Positions 18,900 to 22,500 of a stretch of 22,500 nt of DNA are shown here, piece after piece (the first letter of the stretch is position 1; the number at the start of each line of letters is the position of its first letter). Source of the DNA: Theodoxus fluviatilis (taxonomy: Eukaryota > Mollusca > Gastropoda > Cycloneritida > Neritidae); the NCBI GenBank assembly GCA_034096865.1, contig JAWQFJ010001132.1, positions 86,948-109,447 of the forward strand, given 5' to 3'. The notes beneath the pieces were generated by a model that searched no databases, had not been told where the DNA came from, and saw only the letters and a list, made by a program, of their open reading frames with translations. The translations under genes were made by a program, and so were the position numbers.

Positions 18900-18931
18900 A
18901 GCAATGGCGAAAATTAGCGGTGCTCTAAAGG

Positions 18932-19221
18932 TTAATTCTCATTGCTTCTCCCCACCCTGGAGTAAAACCAGGTACCTGTGAGGGCAATGATGGTAATTTG
19001 TAATGCGATTAACCTGTATATGCGGCCATGAGTCAGCATCGCGTCGGAATGCTTCCCACGGAGTGTAATGTCTGCTGGTACCTGACAGAGTGCATCCTCT
19101 CTGTCACTGTGCTTGTTGTCAGGTGCAGGTGAAGATAAAATGGCCCAGTGATGAGGGGGTAAAGTGTAAAGCGGTTTGAGGTCCCAACATTGGTGACATG
19201 TCCCTATATAAAACCACACCT
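18932..19221 (+). mobile_element. Old SINE, 3' part
   Basis: Continues the SINE broken at 15316: TTCTCATTGCTTCTCCCCAC, then GGGCAATGATGG, GTGAGCAGCAT-like and GTCACTGTG blocks, ending CTATATAAAACCACACC. The same blocks, in the same order, are found uninterrupted at 20655-21020. Its end is about 20 bases from the exon H acceptor. Confidence 0.8.
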
Positions 19222-19240
19222 TTTCTCGACCTGTCTGCAG

Positions 19241-19379
19241 GCGGTTTGTGGAGGAGGGACTTCCAGAGGACAGCATTGTGATCAATGTGAAGGGGTCCGG
19301 TGGCCAGAGCTTCTGTGCTTTCCTCTCCAAGGGAGTGCGCGTCACTCTGGAGGGAGACGCCAATGACTACGTCGGCAAG
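19241..19379 (+). CDS. GOGAT: GOGAT exon H (alpha-subunit C-terminal domain)
   Basis: Starts with the G completing the Lys codon from exon G, then 46 codons from [19 protein letters not shown] to [16 protein letters not shown] and GSGGQSF-AFL and [11 protein letters not shown] are strongly conserved in the beta-helix domain that organises the large subunit. The acceptor is CTGTCTGCAG and the donor AAG|gtgagt. A 4431-bp intron with nested transposons precedes it, and splicing must bridge the whole nest. Confidence 0.95.
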
Positions 19380-19411
19380 GTGAGTAGCGTGGTCCTTGGT
19401 AAAGCTAGCTG

Positions 19412-19590
19412 CGTGTGTGTGTGTGTGTGAGTGTGCGTGTGCATGTGTGTGTGCCTGTGCGTGTGCATGTGCGTGTGCCTGTGCATGTGCGTGTGTGAGT
19501 GTGTGTGTGTGAGTGTGTGTGTGTGTATGAGAGAGAGAGAGAGAGTGTGTGTGAGTGTGTGTGAGTGTGTGAGTGTAAGTGTGTGTGTGT

Positions 19591-19641
<51 letters not shown>

Positions 19642-19709
19642 TGGTGTGTGTGTGAGTGTGGGTGTGGGTGGGTATGGGTGTGTGTGTGTGTGAGTGTGAG
19701 TGTGTGTGA

Positions 19710-19792
<83 letters not shown>

Positions 19793-19914
19793 TGTGTGTG
19801 TGTGTGTGTGGTGTGTGTGTGAGTGTGTGTGTGTGAGTGTGTGTGGGTATGGGTGTGTGTGTGTGAGTGTGTGCATGTGTGCGTGAGTGTTTGTTAGTGT
19901 TTGTGAGTGTTTCT

Positions 19915-19978
<64 letters not shown>

Positions 19979-20001
19979 ATGTGTGTGTGTGTGTGTGTGT
20001 A
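19412..20001 (+). repeat. GT/GA compound microsatellite, intron H-I
   Basis: About 590 bp of (GT)n with interspersed GAGTGT, GCATGT and GGGTGT variants. It includes a pure GA run at about 19724-19790 and long pure GT runs at about 19600-19638 and 19919-19975. Long frames on both strands (His-Thr or Val-Cys repeats) come from the repeat only. Confidence 0.95.
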
Positions 20002-20265
20002 TACACCCATATGTGTTTGCATTATAAGCATATTTGGTGTGGTATTTTGATAGTAATTTAAGAACAGGCAGGCAGACACACTGATATACAGACAGGTAAG
20101 GAGAAAGACCAAAAGAAACTGTACAACAGACACTTTCTGGTCATGTTTGCTAGACTGTCAGATTGTTGTATAGAAAAGAGTGTGATAAAGACCTAAAACT
20201 CATTTACATAGCACTGATTCCCCTTGGTACCCTCACTCACTGTGCCCATGTCTCTGTTTCCACAG

Positions 20266-20451
20266 GGTCTGTCTGGAGGAGAGGTCATCATATTCCCTCC
20301 CAAGGACTCCATGCCAGAGTTCCGATCGGAGGACAACATCGTGGTGGGCAACGTGTGTCTGTACGGTGCCACTAGTGGCAAGGTCTTCTTCCGGGGCCAG
20401 ACTGCTGAGCGCTTCTGTGTCCGCAACTCTGGCGCCACAGCTGTCTGTGAG
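20266..20451 (+). CDS. GOGAT: GOGAT exon I (alpha-subunit C-terminal domain)
   Basis: 62 codons, phase 0 at both ends. It opens [15 protein letters not shown], continues ENIVVGN-like [18 protein letters not shown], and ends [16 protein letters not shown]. The repeating G-x-x-x-x-G pattern (GNV-LYGATSG, RNSGA) is typical of the right-handed beta-helix at the end of the large subunit. The acceptor is TTTCCACAG and the donor GAG|gtatgc. Confidence 0.95.
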
Positions 20452-20654
20452 GTATGCTGGGACTTTCTGCAGTAAAGCTTGTCCTCAACTGGATGAACCA
20501 CTATTTAGCATACTTGTTCAGTGAACTGTGTATTTTGTATGAAAAAAATCACCTGCAAACTTGCTCAGAGTCCTGTAGTTTAGATGAACCCAGGTTTTGT
20601 TTCTAACTGCCTGTAGAGATATGTATAAGTTCCTGTCCAAACCAAGCTGCTTTA

Positions 20655-21020
20655 TGTGCTAGACCAGCAGGCACGTGTGGCTAGTGGTGTTGGACGCTGT
20701 GCAGATCCAGCAGTTGCGCCCTTGAGATAAGTGCTGAACTGGCAGTGTTTCTCCACATCCAGAGTAAACGTGGCTACCCTATAGGGCAATGATGGCACTT
20801 TGTAGGACACTTAAACCTTGTATGTGGCCGTGTGCCAGCATCAGGTTGGAATACTCCCCAGGGAGTGGAGTTGCTGCTGCATGCACCTTTTCTGTCTTGT
20901 CACTGTGTTTGTCGTCAGGTGCCAGTGAAGGATGGATCAAGCAGCACAGTGATCAGGGGGTAAAGTTTAAAGTGGTTTGAGACCCAGACATAGGTGATAA
21001 GTCACTATATAAACCACACC
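20655..21020 (+). mobile_element. SINE copy in intron I-J
   Basis: It shares block order with 15205-15316 plus 18932-19221: GTGGCTAGTG, CCCTTGAGATAAGTGCT, TGTTTCTCCACATCC, GGGCAATGATGGCACTTTG, GTCACTGTGTTTGTCGTCAGG, AGGGGGTAAAGTTTAAAG, CTATATAAACCACACC. The last 39 bases are also the first part of the tandem array that follows. Confidence 0.75.
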
Positions 21021-21416
21021 TTGTATACTTCAGGGCTGTGGAGACCACGGCTGTGAGTACATGAGTACCCAGACATAGGTGATAAGTCGCTATATAAACC
21101 ACACCTTGTATACTTCAGGGCTGTGGAGACCACGGCTGTGAGTACATGAGTACCCAGACGTAGGTGATAAGTCGCTATATAAACCACACCTTTATCTTGT
21201 ATACTTCAGGGCTGTGGAGACCACGGCTGTGAATACATGAGTACCCAGACATAGGTGACAAGTCACTATATAAACCACACCTTTATCTTGTATACTTCAG
21301 GGCTGTGGAGACCACGGCTGTGAGTACATGAGTACCCAGACGTAGGTGATAAGTCACTGTATAAACCACACCTTGTATACTTCAGGGCTGTGGAGACCAC
21401 GGCTGTGAGTACATGA
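20982..21416 (+). repeat. Five-copy tandem array of the exon J splice acceptor
   Basis: The 85- or 91-bp units each hold ACCCAGACRTAGGTGAYAAG, TATATAAACCACACC (with TTTATC added in two units), TTGTATACTTCAG and then 31 bases identical to the start of exon J. Acceptor-like CAG|GGCTGTGG junctions precede 21034, 21119, 21210, 21301 and 21386; the last is the true one. In the third copy GAG is GAA. See the finding on decoy acceptors. Confidence 0.95.
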
Positions 21417-21501
21417 CTGGAGGTCGCGTGGTGGTGCTGGGGCTGACTGGACGAAACTTTGCTGCCGGCATGTCTGGTGGCATTGCCTACTGCTATGACA
21501 A
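21386..21501 (+). CDS. GOGAT: GOGAT exon J (alpha-subunit C-terminal domain)
   Basis: 38 codons plus two bases of a split codon, from [19 protein letters not shown] to [38 protein letters not shown] are invariant parts of the beta-helix. Only this copy of the repeated acceptor continues into ACTGGAGGTCGCGTGG, so it is the real exon. The other four go on to ACCCAGACRTAG. The acceptor is ATACTTCAG and the donor CAA|gtaaga, chosen because it leaves a Lys codon to be finished by the next exon, which is outside the window. Confidence 0.95.
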
Positions 21502-21550
21502 GTAAGACTCCACACACCTGTAGCCTTTTGTCCTAGGTATTGGGCATGAG

Positions 21551-21557
21551 GTGTGTG

Positions 21558-21588
<31 letters not shown>

Positions 21589-21736
21589 CTGGGGGGGGGT
21601 GGGGGTGCGTGTTTGTGTGTGTGTGTGTGTGTGTGTTTGTGCGTGTATGTGTCTGGTGTGTGTGTGTGTATGTGTGTGTGTGTATGTGTGTGTGTCTGGT
21701 GTGTGTGTGTGTGTCTGGTGTGTGTGTGTGAGAGAG

Positions 21737-21784
<48 letters not shown>

Positions 21785-21872
21785 TGTGTGTGTGTTTGCC
21801 TGTGTGTGTGTGTGTGTGAGTGTGTGTGTGTGCATGCGTGTGTATGTGTGCATGTGTGTGTGTGTGTGTGTG
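21551..21872 (+). repeat. GT microsatellite after exon J
   Basis: About 320 bp of (GT)n broken by CTGG, GTATGT and a G run (21592-21605), including a short GA run (21731-21740). Long frames here are repeat artefacts. Confidence 0.93.
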
Positions 21873-22073
21873 CATGATTACAAATGTTATTTGGTTTGAT
21901 AAGTATGTGCGTGTTTCTAGTTCCTGCATATGTGTAAAGGAGAGGTGTTGGGGGAAAGGGGAGACGTAATGGATGGACAAACAAGCATGCACACTCCAGA
22001 AAAGCCATGGAGAAAAGTTCTGGACTGTGGAGAAGGCAACCAGAATGAGCACCTTGATACTTGCCCATAGCTG

Positions 22074-22373
22074 CCAACTGTAACGGAAAAACCGTAAAAA
22101 ATCGTTTTTTTAATATCTGTCGTCGTTTTCGTTGTTTTCTAAAAAAAATACGGTTTCCGATTTCACAAAAAAAAAAAAAAAAAAAACGAAATTTTAAACG
22201 AAGCAACTTTGGCTTTCAACATGTTGCGCTAGTCTATCGAGTGAAGTTTTTGTGCTCTCGTTTTCCGCGCCTAGCTGACCACCTTTGAACGCACTAGGCC
22301 TAGCCTACTGGCTGGAATCGGGAAGGGAGCTCTTCTGCGAATTTCGCGCATGCGCATAGCGGCTGCAGTCAAC
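22074..22373 (+). other. 5' region of a transposon-like unit (tentative)
   Basis: CTGTAACGGAAAAACCGTAA near the left is a small inverted-repeat motif. A second, diverged ACGG-TTTCCG motif lies at about 22150, and an A run at 22167-22186. GCGCATGCGCATAGCGG (22347-22363) is just upstream of a start codon. This could be the leader of a DNA transposon. The other end is outside the window, so the element cannot be confirmed. Confidence 0.3.
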
Positions 22374-22500
22374 ATGGCGTCGAGTTCGACTAGCGCAGAG
22401 AAAAATAATGCGAAGCCGAAACGATTTCAACGATACATTGCGGCTTACAAGGAAAAGTTTCCATGGGAATCTTGTCCCTGCCCCACAGCAATGCCAGCTG
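22374..22500 (+). CDS. Partial open frame, transposon-like N-terminus
   Basis: The ATG at 22374 starts an open frame of 42 codons that runs off the window: MASSSTSAEKNNAKPKRFQ, then a segment with AAYKEKFPW. A basic stretch followed by a KEKFPW-type motif is common at the start of proteins with zinc-finger DNA-binding domains encoded by hAT-like or related transposons. Too little is present to assign a family. It could also be the start of an unrelated nested host gene, though a location inside a GOGAT intron makes a mobile origin more likely. Confidence 0.4.
   Translation, partial: MASSSTSAEKNNAKPKRFQRYIAAYKEKFPWESCPCPTAMPA

Larger units (their letters stand above)
15317..18931 (+). mobile_element. 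piggyBac-type transposon, non-autonomous, with nested insertions
   Basis: The 3615-bp element is flanked on both sides by TTAA (15313-15316 and 18932-18935), the hallmark target of piggyBac transposons. The left end is CCTTTAGAGCGCTGCT; the complement of the right end is CCTTTAGAGCACCGCT, 14 of 16 matching. Inside the left end lies a small palindrome GGCGACA-TG-TGTCGCC. A transposase-like N-terminus starts at 15596, but no catalytic region follows. Three internal duplications, an AGGTCA-rich repeat and a SINE make up much of the rest. The sequence across the two TTAAs reads as one continuous SINE once the element is removed. Confidence 0.85.
9389..21501 (+). other. GOGAT: Glutamate synthase (GOGAT) gene, ten internal exons
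   Basis: Ten plus-strand exons, joined in phase, give about 455 residues that run from the FMN/synthase domain through the iron-sulfur cysteines into the C-terminal alpha-subunit beta-helix. Glutamate synthase converts L-glutamine and 2-oxoglutarate to two L-glutamates. In eukaryotes it is usually one long polypeptide that fuses the large subunit with the NAD(P)H-oxidising small subunit. All nine introns start with GT and end with AG. Exon lengths are 102, 99, 181, 134, 75, 210, 125, 139, 186 and 116 bp. Introns are 579, 701, 1097, 335, 777, 1006, 4431, 886 and 934 bp. Nothing in the exons suggests a pseudogene: no frameshift or stop was seen, and key residues are present. The N-terminal amidotransferase exons lie upstream and the pyridine-nucleotide domain downstream of this window. 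Confidence 0.95.

Noticed and set aside
19119..20006. Minus-strand frame of 295 codons with His-Thr and Ser-Leu repeats
   Set aside because: It is translation of the GT/GA microsatellite and crosses exon H on the opposite strand; no domain and no splice logic.
21493..22206. Minus-strand frame of 237 codons after exon J
   Set aside because: Most of it is His-Thr repeat from the GT microsatellite, with poly-Phe from an A run.

Overview
The window is animal nuclear DNA, most likely from a marine mollusc and probably a gastropod. The evidence is a single spliced gene with GT-AG introns, long GT and GATG microsatellites, tRNA-derived SINEs, a DIRS-type retroelement, a piggyBac-type element and a TCAAGGTCA-rich repeat. 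There is no bacterial-style gene packing. The species cannot be fixed from the sequence.

Host gene. Ten consecutive plus-strand exons between 9389 and 21501 encode about 455 residues of the large (alpha) part of glutamate synthase (GOGAT). They cover the FMN/2-oxoglutarate synthase domain, the 3Fe-4S cysteine cluster and most of the C-terminal beta-helix domain. All splice phases join without a break. Neither end of the gene is present: the amidotransferase part lies upstream and the NAD(P)H-oxidising part downstream. I found no GOGAT exon in 1-9388, so that stretch is read as a long intron filled with mobile DNA. The nine complete introns are 335 to 4431 bp and carry most of the repeats.

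Left region, 1-9388. Positions 1-1100 are unassigned. A segment of about 846 bp occurs twice (1101-1946 and 2150-2996) with a 3-base N gap at 1947-1949, which looks like an assembly join. A MITE-like element (2330-8124) is split by a 5.4-kb DIRS-type tyrosine-recombinase retrotransposon (2659-8047). The DIRS copy keeps its inverted terminal repeats, its internal complementary region and a 3-bp flanking identity. Its proteins are decayed: RNase H and recombinase fragments are recognisable, the recombinase tyrosine position reads Cys, and a degenerate GATC-rich repeat occupies the place where gag and reverse transcriptase are expected. A minus-strand SINE-like head and a 12-bp minisatellite lie between the DIRS copy and the first exon.

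Intron 7, 14810-19240. This holds a nest of insertions. An old SINE was split at a TTAA by a 3.6-kb piggyBac-type element (15317-18931). That element carries a transposase N-terminal remnant, three internal duplications, an inserted AGGTCA-rich repeat and a second SINE.

Right region. Intron 8 is dominated by a 590-bp GT/GA microsatellite. Intron 9 ends with five tandem copies of the exon-10 splice acceptor plus the first 31 bases of the exon. The same SINE family ends just upstream of the acceptors of exons 8 and 10. Another transposon-like open frame starts at 22374 and runs off the window.
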